Positions 54,529-64,000 of a stretch of 64,000 bases of DNA are shown here, one piece after another. Made by a program: the position numbers and the translations under genes. The stretch's first letter is position 1. Every line of letters begins with the position of its first letter. Under the pieces are notes generated by a model. It was not told the DNA's origin and made no database searches. It worked only from the letters and a program-made list of their open reading frames with translations. The DNA is from Coniochaeta sp. PMI_546. Taxonomy: Eukaryota > Ascomycota > Sordariomycetes > Coniochaetales > Coniochaetaceae. The stretch lies in assembly GCA_021432605.1 (NCBI GenBank), contig MU271143.1, positions 3,853,277 to 3,917,276 of the forward strand, written 5' to 3'.

Positions 54529-56183
54529 GGCCTGCATTCCTTATCATTGATGTGCATACTATTTCTCTTAGAAAGCGGACCCCAGTTTAGTATCTGTGTA
54601 GATGGTACTTTGTAGATGGTACAGTATTGTGTGGGCATTGGGAGGACTTTTATTTTCTGCATACAGTGTAATCAAGGGTCGATAACCATTTCCTTCCTTG
54701 GTATTCCATGGCTACGCTGGGCCATTGTGAGTAAAGGTGATATATGGCGTCTGCTATATCAAACGTGGTGACAAAAGGGGCGATCAACGCATCTTTCCAA
54801 TAACTTCTAAATTCGGAGCTCCCAGGCTACCAGTACCTAATACCGTGTGCTCAAGTGACTGTAGATATCTTAGAGGAGTCCAATCCTATGCACCACTCAC
54901 AAGCCTGGTTAGGCTCACAGTATTCTCTCCCAGTGAGGATCACATCTCTTAGATTTGCATCACATGGGAAACTTTTACGGCTACGCGGGCTGGCAGCTAT
55001 CGAGTTAACTACTTTTAGCCTCAGGGCTGTTGTGGGAGTTTAGCACCAGCCAGCGCTGAGCACTATGAGTTTAGGGCATGGCTGGTATGGGTGCAGACTA
55101 CAAAATTGAGCTACATTCCATTGCGAATGAGCGAAGTTCCCTTGAAGGCTACAGATAAGCACGTACCTGCCAGCGAACTTCTCGAATACAAGACACGGAG
55201 CCTTGGCGACCATTGGTCATCTATATTGACTGTTTGTAAACGGGGAGGTTCGGCCTCGTGGAGTTGTAGGCGTAGCACCAAACAACTGAGAGTCGGATAA
55301 GCATAGCGAGTATGGCAGAGGAGAGAGCAAGTTGGTAGGAGATTTGTAAAGACGGGGGCGACGACTCAACAAGCTCGGAGGAAAAAGCAAACTCGACTTC
55401 CCCAAAAACAAGATAGAAAAGGGACAAGGATGCGACATGGAAGTTAAGTCTAGACTCTGGGAGAGATGGGGTTTCAAGTGCAATGCGAGTGCGGACACTG
55501 GTATGGATACAGTTACGAGACCATTTGAGGCTGTCTCAATCGTTGAAATATGTTGTGTTCTGTGCCTATTCTAGACAAACCTGCATCAAGTCTGGAAGGT
55601 TTGGAAATATGTTTTTTACTTTGAGGTTGACTCAAAATTGTGACGAGACCTCTTCCATGTATACACCCTGTTAGAAGTCTCAATGCTAACCTGGGAGCCG
55701 GAGATCGACTTCAGTTTTTCCATCGCTTGTTATCTCTTCTTGTAATTCTGGGCATCTACTTCTCAAAGCGTCGCATGCTTCGGTCACTCCGCGGGGTAAA
55801 GTACGAGCAGACAAATAGCATAAGAGCCATCAACAGTGGTTCCACGTTGGAACCGAGTACGTCACATCGCTTCCTCACCACGGTACTACATAAATTGGTT
55901 TGTAATACGAACCTTGCCCTGGTGCTCTTTCTAAATGGTTTTTCTTGGAATTCGTGAGAACATGGAAAAGAGGACCAGATAGGCAGGTGTTTCGACGCAC
56001 TGTGTACGCTGGCTACCTTTAGTATAAAGCTTCTGGTCAGACCTTTTCGTCTGGCTCGACTGATCTCACTTGTCATCCACCGAGTAAACAAGGCAACAGT
56101 CTGGCCAAAGCTATCCGACATCTCTCACCCGTCTATATCACTAAGATTGTGTGTTCGGACACCAGTCCAGATACAAGGACACC
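54529..56183. other. Intergenic, 1.65 kb
   Basis: No gene is supported. The 3' side of the MFS gene contains a short direct repeat of TGTAGATGGTAC (54597..54608 and 54611..54622). The right end is the promoter of the small secreted protein. Confidence 0.5.
56023..56028 (+). promoter_or_regulatory. TATA box of the small secreted protein gene
   Basis: TATAAA in the context TTTAGTATAAAGC, 156 nt before the ATG at 56184. Confidence 0.4.
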
Positions 56184-56580
56184 ATGAAAGTATTTGACTC
56201 TATGTCGTATCTTTTACTGCCTGACGCTGACGACTTTCAAGGCTCAAGCTCTTCTTGTCTTGGCCCTGTCAGGAGTAACACCCGTGATCGCGCAAAGCGC
56301 TTTTTATAAGGGCTATGTCTCTCCGCAACAAAATTGCCCCAGCGGGAACGGATTCCTGTCCGCCACAATCAGACTGGGTTCCTGCGTCCAGACTGAAATC
56401 TTCCCAATCTCCAGTATATCAGTGACGCAGGTTGATGCTTGCCCGCAAGGCTCTTCGCTACAGCTCGACATCTCAGAGAATAATTGCTCCAACTTTTCGT
56501 CAGTGGGCAGCTTTCAGCCGGACACCTGTACGAACGTCCCAGACATCAACGTCCTCGCACTCAAAGTTACATGCGTCTAG
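56184..56580 (+). CDS. Small secreted cysteine-containing protein
   Basis: Proposed exons 56184..56189 and 56242..56580 give 114 residues. The frame of the main exon has no usable ATG of its own; splicing ATGAAA (good CACC context) across a 52-nt intron (donor GTATTT, branch GCTGAC, acceptor TCAAG) yields MKAQALLVLALSGVTPVIAQ, a textbook signal peptide. The mature protein of about 94 residues has six cysteines (CPSGNGF, GSCVQTE, DACPQGSS, NNCSNFS, DTCTNVP, VTCV) and ends directly after VTCV. Size, secretion and Cys number fit an effector-like or surface protein. No family recognised. The two-codon first exon is inferred, not proven. Confidence 0.68.
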
Positions 56581-56934
56581 GGTTAGTGTCTGAGACATGT
56601 ATACCAAGCGAGGTAGACAAAGAGCACATGACATGATAGCTGATTTATCACCATAAGCTAAACTGGGGTCATGTAAATAGGAAAGAAAAGGGGGATTATA
56701 GAGTGCGGCGTCTGCTAGAGACAGGAGACCTTCCATGCCAACCTTGACTCATGCCAACTACATAAATCAGAGAGCTAGATGGTCTAGTCTAGCCGTCGGA
56801 GGTCAAGTTTTACGCGAAGGTTCTTACGATATATTGCTCCATACATTTATGTATCGAGGTATACCACACAAGCTTGCGTCATATTACTACAAACAAAGAG
56901 TGAGTAGCACTCTTGCACACCAAGTTCGCCGACA
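56581..56934. other. Convergent intergenic
   Basis: 3' ends of two genes; nothing else is seen. Confidence 0.5.
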
Positions 56935-58370
56935 TCAAAGTCCAAACGGCCAAGTCTCGTCCACTGCTGCTTTCGTGTCTGGCTGATGCACCTCATGCGT
57001 CTCGACGGGGTTCGTCTCATCAAACCACACAAATCCATCGAACTGCCTCGGGAGCACTACCGAGGAGTAGTGCGACTGTCTCTCTGTATTAGGTCGATAT
57101 ATCACACCGATAAATCTCTCCAGCCTCCGCTTCATCAACTCTTCTCTGAGCTTCGGGTCACACTTAGCCTCGCGCAGATCCAGGACGAAATTCTTGACGC
57201 CGGTTGAATGCATCAGCTCTTCGACACTACCGGCCATACCAGGCCGTACTTTGATGACGTTCATGTCACCCCCCCAGCGGTGTGCAGCTGCCACTCTACC
57301 GTAGTACGTACCGCAGCCAATAGCAAGAGCCTGGTCCTTGAAGGTCTCCTTGCACAACTGACCTATGTTGAGTTCACCTCTGATCCAGCTCATGTCTGTA
57401 GCTCGCGCATCGCCGATGTGGCTGTTATGAGCCCAAACAATGGCCTTCACGTCCGAACCCCGATGCTTCAGAACCCGCCCCAAAGTCTGGAACATGTGGG
57501 TATCGCGAAGGTTCCACGACTCATCTTGAGCATGATACATGGCCTTGTAGTAGTGCTCGGCATCTATCATCAAAGTTAGGACAGTTTTCAGTGCCCAACC
57601 ACCCATACGTGATACTTACCAACAACAAGCCGAGCATTCTGCTCCGCGCTATGAAACTCAACACCGTCGTGCCTGGTCAAATAATCCAACCTCTTCCTCA
57701 AAAGATCCTTAAGCATATTCACAACCTGCCTCTCATACCCTTTCAGTCCCCTCAATGCGACCTCGAACCCATACTCCTGCGGATCCTGACTCCAATTCAT
57801 CAACTTCTCATACCGCCCCCTCGCCACCTTCGCTGCTTCTGGGTCGACCTGCTCGAGATATTCAATAACAGCCTCCATCGAAGTGCCCAGGCTATACAAA
57901 TCCAGACCGTAAAACCCGACCGCATCATGCATCTCCGTCTCCCGGTTATAGTCCCTCAACCACTCCACAAATCCCCTGACCTCGTGGTTCCGCCACATCC
58001 AGGTCGGAAACCTACCGAAAACTGGTTCCCGGCCGGGCTTATCGGCATCGTCCACAGGGTCCGGCCGCGCGGTGCGCCGGCGCACGAAGCGGTCCACGGC
58101 TTCTGCATCGGGCCAGTCTGCTTCGACGGCGACGATTTTGAAGCCGTGGTGCTGGATCATGTATTTCGTTATCTCGGCACGGGCGGCGTAGAACTCGGAG
58201 GTGCCGTGCGAGGCATCGCCTATCAGGAGGACTTTGCTGTCTCCGAAGTCGTCCAGGCGTTGGGAGATGACGTTGGGGAAGTCGGAGGTGATGGAGGTGA
58301 AAGGAGTGAGTTGGGACTGAAGGAGTTCGGTTATCGGATCTGGACGCCGCAATGCTGTTGACGAAAGCAT
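56935..58370 (-). CDS. Erythromycin-esterase-like protein
   Basis: Exons 58370..57620 and 57563..56935 give 459 residues. The intron (GTAAGT, branch CCTAAC, acceptor GATAG) joins ARLVV to DAEHYYKAMYHA. Family features: the catalytic-site strand VLLIGDASHGTSEFY, VEADWPDAEAV, MWRNHEVRGFVEWLRDYN, VGFYGLDLYSLG and WAHNSHIGDARA. These Glu/His clusters belong to the erythromycin-esterase superfamily (PF05139), which opens macrolide lactones in bacteria; fungal members have no established substrate. An open upstream frame adds an ATG at 58520 (50 extra residues, Arg/Ser/Thr-rich, one acidic) that could encode a mitochondrial pre-sequence. I chose 58370 because conserved sequence begins right after it. 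Confidence 0.92.
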
Positions 58371-58949
58371 TGTGGGTGGTCTGGTTCGGGTCTTGTGTTG
58401 ATGCGCTGACTTGCTGGACGTGCAATAAGATCCAGGTTCTGTTGCTGGAGAGGCAATTGTGACTCGTCGGAGACTCGAAAGTGCGCCATAGCCAATTGAG
58501 ATTCGAGCAATGGGCTTCATTGAAGACGGTGGTGTTGATATCTCTCCTTGTCGATGTGGTGTGATCTTATAGATTAGTGGGCGCGTGACGAATGACGAAA
58601 GCTTGACGCAGATCTTCATGTTCGGCAGCCACAGATTCTCAAGCAACCCACAAAATGCGGCGACACTGACTTTACAGTTGACCCTACTTGGCAATCCGAT
58701 GTTTAGGAAGAAAGACTTCATTAGCTGCACTTAAACCTACTTCTGACGATCAACAGAGTGCCGACAAATTCATAGGCCTCGCTGTCGTTGCAAGGTTCCA
58801 CATAGAGCTCCTCAGGAGACCGTCATTCCTCGATAAGCGAGCGCGGAGACAAGCCACGGACCTCAAAAACGCCTTCTATCATATGAGATCAAAAATCGAT
58901 GCTACATGGTGACAGTCAGGCACAGTGGTAGCAAAATGGCCAGCTGCGA
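58371..58949. other. Intergenic with possible N-terminal extension of the esterase-like gene
   Basis: 58371..58520 is the possible pre-sequence; the remainder is promoter and the 3' UTR of the zinc-finger gene. Confidence 0.5.
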
Positions 58950-59882
58950 CTAGAACGGCAGCGGACAACCGGGGATGATAATGTCTCCAAAGCTCTCCTG
59001 CACCTCTTCGAACCGCATGAACCCACAGACCTCGCTCTCCAGGTGGTTGATGATAGAGGCAAGACTAGTGAATTCCCTCGAGCAGCTTGGTCCCGGGCAG
59101 TGGTACAGCTTCTGCTGATCTGGGACTTGGTTAGTCGGGTGTAGCATGCGTCTTCACATTCCATTGCGGCAGTGGATGGAAACTCACGGACAGGAGAATC
59201 AAGATGCTGGTTCAGGCCGTGAATCTGATTGAACTCTCGATCACAGAAGTAGCACTCGAAGGCCCAGCCGTTCCAAGTGTTGCCTGTGGCCTTGTAGTTA
59301 CTGGAACCAGTCCAACCTATGAAATTCTTGGAGATTCTGCCCTCAGGATCCTTAGAGCGGACAATTGTGGCTAGTTCGTCGCGGTTGATATTTCTTGCGT
59401 TGGGACAAGAACCCCGCTCGACATGATGGGTGACACCGGTAGCAGTAGCAAATGCTTGGTGGCAGAACGGGCATGCTATGTCCGTCCCGCGATGAGTGCT
59501 CGAGTTCAGGTGCTAGTCGAGGTCAGTTCAGTGGTGAGGTAAGCGGTTGCCAATAGTATAGCTGACTACCTACCTGCTTGATATTATTGAGGTTATTAAA
59601 CGTCCGATCACAAACACGGCAGTGGTGGTGATAATTGACTTCATGCTCTCTCTGTGCCGTAGAGCAATTGAACCTCTCGAGACAGAAATTGCACTTGTAT
59701 TTGCTGTCGATCCAATGACCGAGCCATTCCATGTGCTCTGATCTTCCAAAGTTGTCTTCGAAATACTCATCACAAGCATCGCACTCGAACTCTGGAAATC
59801 TATGACCGGTCGAGAAGCAGTGGTTGTCCCGCGCAGTTAACCCAGCCGGGAAGGCCTTCCGACAAGTGCCACACGCGTACAT
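58950..59882 (-). CDS. C2H2 zinc-finger protein, multi-finger fungal type
   Basis: Exons 59882..59574, 59512..59188 and 59119..58950 give 267 residues. Introns: GTAGGT/GACTAG joins NNIKQ to HLNSSTH; GTGAGT/TCCCAG joins LDSPV to HQQKLYHC. Cys/His units in order: CGTCRKAF, CDACDEYF...HMEWLGH, CNFCLERF...HEVNYHHH, CRVCDRTF...HLNSSTH, CPFCHQAF...HHVERGSC, CYFCDREF...HLDSPVH and YHCPGPSCSREF. The HLxSxxHQxKxYxC linkage is common in a fungus-specific C2H2 family. Spacing is irregular compared with DNA-binding tandem fingers, so RNA or protein binding is possible. No activation domain visible. The start is the first ATG of the frame (the two codons before it are non-ATG). Confidence 0.86.
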
Positions 59883-60961
59883 CCTGGTCAAGGGAAAGCT
59901 CCCGGTTCAAGAGGCCGGTTTAAGAGGGCTGGTCTGGTGATAGCAGCCTTGAGCGGGATCATTGATTGATGATGTAGGCAGTCAACAATTAGTTGACCAT
60001 AGACCAAGTCGACCAGCACTCCAGTCCGTTTTGTGGTTGTTGGAAGTTGAAAAAAAGAACAGCACAAGCTTTGAACATCTGGATCTTCCCTAGGTACCTT
60101 GGACTACCTACGTCCCTTGTCCACCACAAGGCACTGATATGCCAGTCAATGCATGTCAAGGCTTTCTTTAGCTTTATCTAGCTTATCTAACTACTAGACT
60201 AGAGTAGTCTACACCTTTCTAATCCTTCCCGTTACAACCGCTCTAAAAGCTATGAACGTCTGGTATCTCCATTCCGACGACAAGCAAAGCGAGCGCTTAC
60301 CGTGATAGAATCAGTGGCCATGTAGCGTGTCGTTCAACGAACATCATAAACCTATGATTGATTCCGATGCGAATTTGACTTGCCTTGTATGTACCTCTAC
60401 AAGTGTGGCTTGACCACCACCTTGGATGACGCTGAGTTAATCAGCTTTGTTCCTCGCCAGCCTTGGACCTCCATTCAACTTAATTTGGCGCCAGGCCAAG
60501 CCCTCACCGCAGGAACCACAACAGCTGGGGGTTTCCCTTATGCGTGGTACGATCATAAAAAACAGTTTGGAGGGCGTCGAGTTTGCGCAACTAGCCAACT
60601 TTGCTGCTACAAAGCATGTCAGTCACCAGATGGCATTGCCTCTTATACCTATCTTCCGGAAATGGTGTTTGGGTGTGATGATTGTGTGATTTTAACACGA
60701 TGTCAGCTGCATAATGTAAACTGGCGCAAACGTTACCAAGATGTTGGCGGAAAAATGACGGAATGGATGGATTGATTGAGGCGGAGGAGAATCGTACCGA
60801 GTACCAAGCACAGTGCAAAAGGTGGCTCACGTCAGCCATTTGCCGCGACCAACTTGCAGCCTATCTTGACCACACCCAGCTTCCTTTCGCATATCCACAA
60901 CGATTGTACCACCTGCACTGTCACCGAACGTCCTTCAAGGTAGCTGGAAAAGATTTACGCA
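59883..60961. other. Divergent intergenic, about 1.1 kb
   Basis: Promoters of the zinc-finger (-) and bZIP (+) genes. A 131-codon frame near 60380..60775 starts without ATG and has no domain, so it is not called. Confidence 0.5.
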
Positions 60962-62247
60962 ATGCTCTCAGAGGCTTCAGACGTGTCACAGCGAAAAGCA
61001 AAAGAACCACACGAGACGCGGAAGCCCGTGCGGCGTGACCCTGAAAAGCGACGGCAACAGAATGCCCAAGCTCAGAGGAAGTATAGTGAGTAACCCATTT
61101 CTGTCCAGGATGCACCACAAAAAACACAAGGAGTCAAGCACTGACTATTTTTGTAGGGGAAAAGCTCCGCGAGCGGCTAGATAAGCTTGAAGCGCTTGCG
61201 GCGTCTGTCGTACAGAACCGGACTGTCGTACCGGCAGCTGCTGCTGCCGTCACAGGAACACCCCTCAAGACAACAGTATCTCACTCGCCGGTCGCAACAC
61301 GCACTGCGGCAACGCCATCAAATGATGTGAATACGCCTCAATCCTCTAGTACACCGGTTCAAACCCCTGTTAGGAGCCATTACAGCCCTTGGGATGCATA
61401 CACCGCCGGCGGCTTTGCTTCGCTTCCATGGGAACCTCAAGGACCTACGCCGGTCTCGGATGACGCCTCATCTACCTCAGAACGAAGCATATGGGGTTCG
61501 ACCCCCTACATTGACCCCTCATTTCTCATCCGTAATAAGGGCCGAGACAACATTGGCCAGTACTGCACTACCACCTTCGACTGCGGATGCTCCGCTCCTC
61601 ACTCTCATGTCATATCACGAGGCCCGGAGGCGCTTAGCCGCGGCGAGTTCAAGGTCCTCACCTTCGGGTCCGGTTTAACTGGAGCAGACCCGTACGCCAA
61701 CCATCTCCGAATCGAGATGATCTGCACCCTGGCAGCTGTATCTGCTCTAGGAACATACATCGGAATCAGCCAGGAGATACTCTGTGCAGAAGAGTCACTC
61801 TCACCATTTTTCCGCCCTGGTGCAGCGTCGATGGATAAAGCAGATACTGTCCTCACAGTCCAGAAGATATTCAAGACATTAAAGCCTGATCTAAGGCCGA
61901 GCAGAGAACAGATCACCGTCGCACACCACCCGTACATAGATATCCTGCCCTTCCGCACGCTGCGGAACAACCTCATCACCAACCGGGCACATTTTGACGA
62001 AGACGAGTTCTTCGAGGATGTACTAGCTGGTCTGGTGTGCTGGGGCGGCGCAGGCGTTGGGCAGAAGGATCGGGAAGCGTCGACGGGATTTGCATCGACG
62101 GGTATGCCGTGGGATGTCCGCAGTTGGGAGGCTAGGGCGTGGTTTGTGAAGAAATACTGGAATTTGTTGGGTGGCGAAGAGGGCGAGCTTGTGCGGCAGA
62201 GCGAATGGTGGCGTGGCGTGAGGGGGGAAGAGTCGCTGGATGTTTGA
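60962..62247 (+). CDS. bZIP transcription factor with C-terminal DUF3425 domain
   Basis: Exons 60962..61085 and 61157..62247 give 404 residues. The intron (GTGAGT/TTGTAG) falls in the Arg codon of the basic region and joins QNAQAQRKY to REKLRERLDKLEAL, restoring a clean bZIP: basic region residues 24-46 with the NxxAxxxxR pattern (Asn34, Ala37, Arg42), followed by a short leucine zipper. A Ser/Thr/Pro linker leads to DUF3425 at about residues 170-380, recognised by HLRIEMICTLAAVSALGTYIGIS, VAHHPYIDILPFRTLRNNL and the closing WEARAWFVKKYWNLLGG. Nuclear, sequence-specific DNA binding; target genes unknown. DUF3425 bZIPs are often found regulating stress or secondary metabolism in moulds. Confidence 0.93.
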
Positions 62248-62983
62248 ATCTGCAGCTAGGAAGGACAGCATGGAGGCCTTGTGTCTCCTAGCAGAATCTA
62301 CGTCTATTCATAGAAGCGAAGCCATCCCGGAACTTTGACCAGGCAGGAGCTTACTTGCGTGGCTTCTTCAAGTTCCCAAGTTCTTCTATTGTCTCATGCT
62401 AAAGCACTGTTATTACTGGTCACGATCACTGGACACCTCAACTTGCCCACTTTACCCAAGCTCATCGTGAGCGTAAGGGGAGAATGGCGCATGAACACGG
62501 TTGACAAGATTGGTTGCAGCCCAGCTCGCGTCTAACGATGCGCCGGGCTGCTCACGCTACAACTTCTACGGACATGGATCCTGGGGACTTTGGCGTTTGC
62601 ACAAACAGGTGCGAGTTACAATGCAAAGTATCGTTCAGTTCGACAAGGACAAGTTCACCTTGTCTCTTCCGGTTGAGTTCACCGTTGCATTCTGGGATTT
62701 GAGTCTACAGTCACCTTCGTGGCCATTGCAATCCAGATTCAACGACATATTTAAGCAATAGCTCAACTACACTGGAGGATTCTATTGCTGAAGGCGACAT
62801 TTGTGAAAGACGTGATTCTTATGGATCGACTTCCCCCGAGCAGTCATCCTCCTTAGGAACAAGGGGCAAAAGAAAGTATTGGGCAGCTACCTGGCGAAGG
62901 TCACAGCCCGGACACAAAGATCCTGAGCTACGATACGGCCCTGCCCATCCGTCGATCCACACCCGCTAGGATCCCAGCTCAAG
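62248..62983. other. Intergenic before tRNA-Lys
   Basis: bZIP 3' UTR and upstream of the tRNA. Small frames only. Confidence 0.5.
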
Positions 62984-63056
62984 GCCCGGTTAGCTCAATC
63001 GGTAGAGCGTGAGACTCTTAATCTCAAGGTTGCGGGTTCGACCCCCGCATCGGGCT
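62984..63056 (+). tRNA. trnK(CTT): tRNA-Lys (anticodon CTT), intronless
   Basis: 73-nt cloverleaf. Acceptor GCCCGGT pairs with ATCGGGC (one G-U), the D arm is GCTC-AATCGGTA-GAGC, the anticodon arm is TGAGA-CTCTTAA-TCTCA with CTT at 34-36, and the T arm is GCGGG-TTCGACC-CCCGC. Box A (TTAGCTCAATCGG) and box B (GGTTCGACCCC) are intact. Confidence 0.97.
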
Positions 63057-63566
63057 CAATTCCTGATGTTGTCTGTGTACAGACAAGACCATTCTTTTTC
63101 CCTGTGGCTTTTGTCCGATCTGGAATCCAGGGCTCAAGATTTCAGGATGTCAACACGGGAAAAGGTGGACGAGCAAGAGGCGAAATTGTGACGCGCAATT
63201 TGAGCTTGCGAACGAGAAGACAGCAGCGTTCCAGCTCTCGTTGGTGCCTTGATTAATGCTTTATCGGTGTGGCTCATCATTGAGAAAGAGAGTATGATGT
63301 TGTCAGATAGAAGCGGTGGTTTAATCTAACGGTTCAAATTTTGTGCCGAGCTGACCCCTTATGCAACAACCCTTACCCTGCATAATTAGTGCGGGGCTGG
63401 CTGGTGCCTGCGTCTTATCACGACGCTACGTCACGGCAACTCTTGGTAGCAAGTAGTCTCTCCCCTCATGTTCGCGCTCATCCTCATTCTAAGACCATCA
63501 CACTCATCATCTCAAGGCCATTCACACCATCACACTCATAACAAGCCGACACTGTTGAGTGTTACA
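63057..63566. other. Intergenic; promoter of the GFA-like gene
   Basis: No gene is supported. A CT/CA-rich leader (CATCACACTCATCATC type) directly precedes the next ATG, as is usual for fungal 5' UTRs. Confidence 0.5.
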
Positions 63567-64000
63567 ATGACTTCAACAGACCTAACAGACCTGAATGATC
63601 TCCCACGGGAACTGCCTCAATCCAGCAAAACCATCACGGCGCAATGCTACTGTAAATCAATCCACTTCACCGTCACCGTCCCCGCCTCGTCTCTTCCACT
63701 GCCCGTGCACCTCTGCCACTGCCCAACCTGCCGCTACACCCACGGCACACTGTGTATCTTCCACGCCCCTCTTCCGCGCGGCATCCAGCCGGAGTTCGTC
63801 TCCCCCTCCTCCCTCGCCTCCGCGACGGGCTACACCCACTCCAGGGGAGCGCTGAGCGAGCGCCTCTTCTGCTCCACGTGCGGGTGTCACTTTGGCGACC
63901 GCGACCTGGAGCCAGACAAGGAGACGGGCAAGCCTGACTGGCGCGTCGCGACGTCCATCTTCGACACGCATGCGGAGGACACGTTCCAGATTCGGAGCCA
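63567..64000 (+). CDS. GFA/CENP-V-type zinc protein (3' end off window)
   Basis: Partial, 144 residues visible from MTSTDLTDLNDL. The zinc-binding Cys set of the family is present: AQCYCKSIHFTV (Cys27, Cys29), HLCHCPTCRYTHG and FCSTCGCHFGDRDL. The family (glutathione-dependent formaldehyde-activating enzyme and CENP-V relatives) includes glutathione-formaldehyde adduct enzymes and many uncharacterised fungal proteins. The region between the Cys pairs (PLPRGIQPEFVSPSSLASATGYT) matches the usual beta-strand spacing. Downstream exons and any second domain cannot be seen. Soluble, no signal peptide. Confidence 0.9.
   Translation, partial: MTSTDLTDLNDLPRELPQSSKTITAQCYCKSIHFTVTVPASSLPLPVHLCHCPTCRYTHGTLCIFHAPLPRGIQPEFVSPSSLASATGYTHSRGALSERLFCSTCGCHFGDRDLEPDKETGKPDWRVATSIFDTHAEDTFQIRS

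Noticed and set aside
60380-60775. 131-codon plus-strand frame upstream of the bZIP gene
   Set aside because: Begins at a non-ATG codon, has no domain and lies in the bZIP promoter region.

Overview
This window reads as ordinary nuclear chromosomal DNA of a filamentous ascomycete (Pezizomycotina). Most genes are broken by one to several short introns (about 45-100 nt) with GTRNGT donors, CTAAC/CTGAC-type branch sites and YAG acceptors. Intergenic spaces are 0.4-3.4 kb, there are no operons, and the protein families are typical of moulds: fungal-type UDP-glycosyltransferase, DUF3425 bZIP factor, hybrid histidine kinase, ascomycete laccase with a DSG-type C-terminus, GH131. The laccase and general gene structure fit Sordariomycetes best, but that placement is inference. 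All gene models below were rebuilt from splice signals and reading frame; none is backed by transcript data.

Layout, left to right: a 2-oxoglutarate/Fe(II) oxygenase cut by the left edge (-); a gene-poor 3.4 kb; a UDP-glycosyltransferase (+); an ammonium transporter of the twin-histidine (Mep2-like) type behind GATA-factor sites (+); an acidic nuclear-type protein (-); a kinesin-6-like motor (+); a cysteine-rich protein (-); a D-2-hydroxyacid dehydrogenase (-); a NiCoT nickel/cobalt permease (-); a DUF7730-like protein (+); a small secreted surface protein (+); a secreted DUF8021-like protein (-); a SulP/STAS anion transporter (-); an alpha/beta hydrolase (+); a large cytosolic hybrid histidine kinase (+); an intron-containing tRNA-Arg(CCG) (-); a Lys-Pro-rich repeat protein (-); a many-exon laccase (+) followed by a GH131 glucanase (+); an RS/acid-rich protein (-); a short-chain dehydrogenase (-); a DHA1 MFS drug:H+ antiporter (+); a small secreted Cys protein (+); an erythromycin-esterase-like protein (-); a C2H2 zinc-finger protein (-); a bZIP/DUF3425 factor (+); tRNA-Lys(CTT) (+); and a GFA/CENP-V-type protein cut by the right edge (+).

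Functional themes are nutrient and ion acquisition (NH4+, Ni/Co, sulfate-type anions), secreted plant-polymer attack (laccase plus GH131, adjacent and co-oriented), small-molecule modification or export (oxygenase, glycosyltransferase, SDR, MFS), signalling (histidine kinase, bZIP, C2H2) and cell division (kinesin). I see no biosynthetic core enzyme (PKS/NRPS/terpene synthase), so this is not a recognisable secondary-metabolite cluster. There is no intact transposon, CRISPR array or rRNA. The most notable items are the laccase's extreme exon fragmentation (12-, 18- and 18-nt microexons, a GC-AG intron and two AAG acceptors), the KP-repeat protein assembled from four exons, the tandem acceptor in the GH131 gene that would toggle a stop codon, possible mitochondrial pre-sequences upstream of two enzymes, and a perfect E-box palindrome repeated in two distant intergenic regions.
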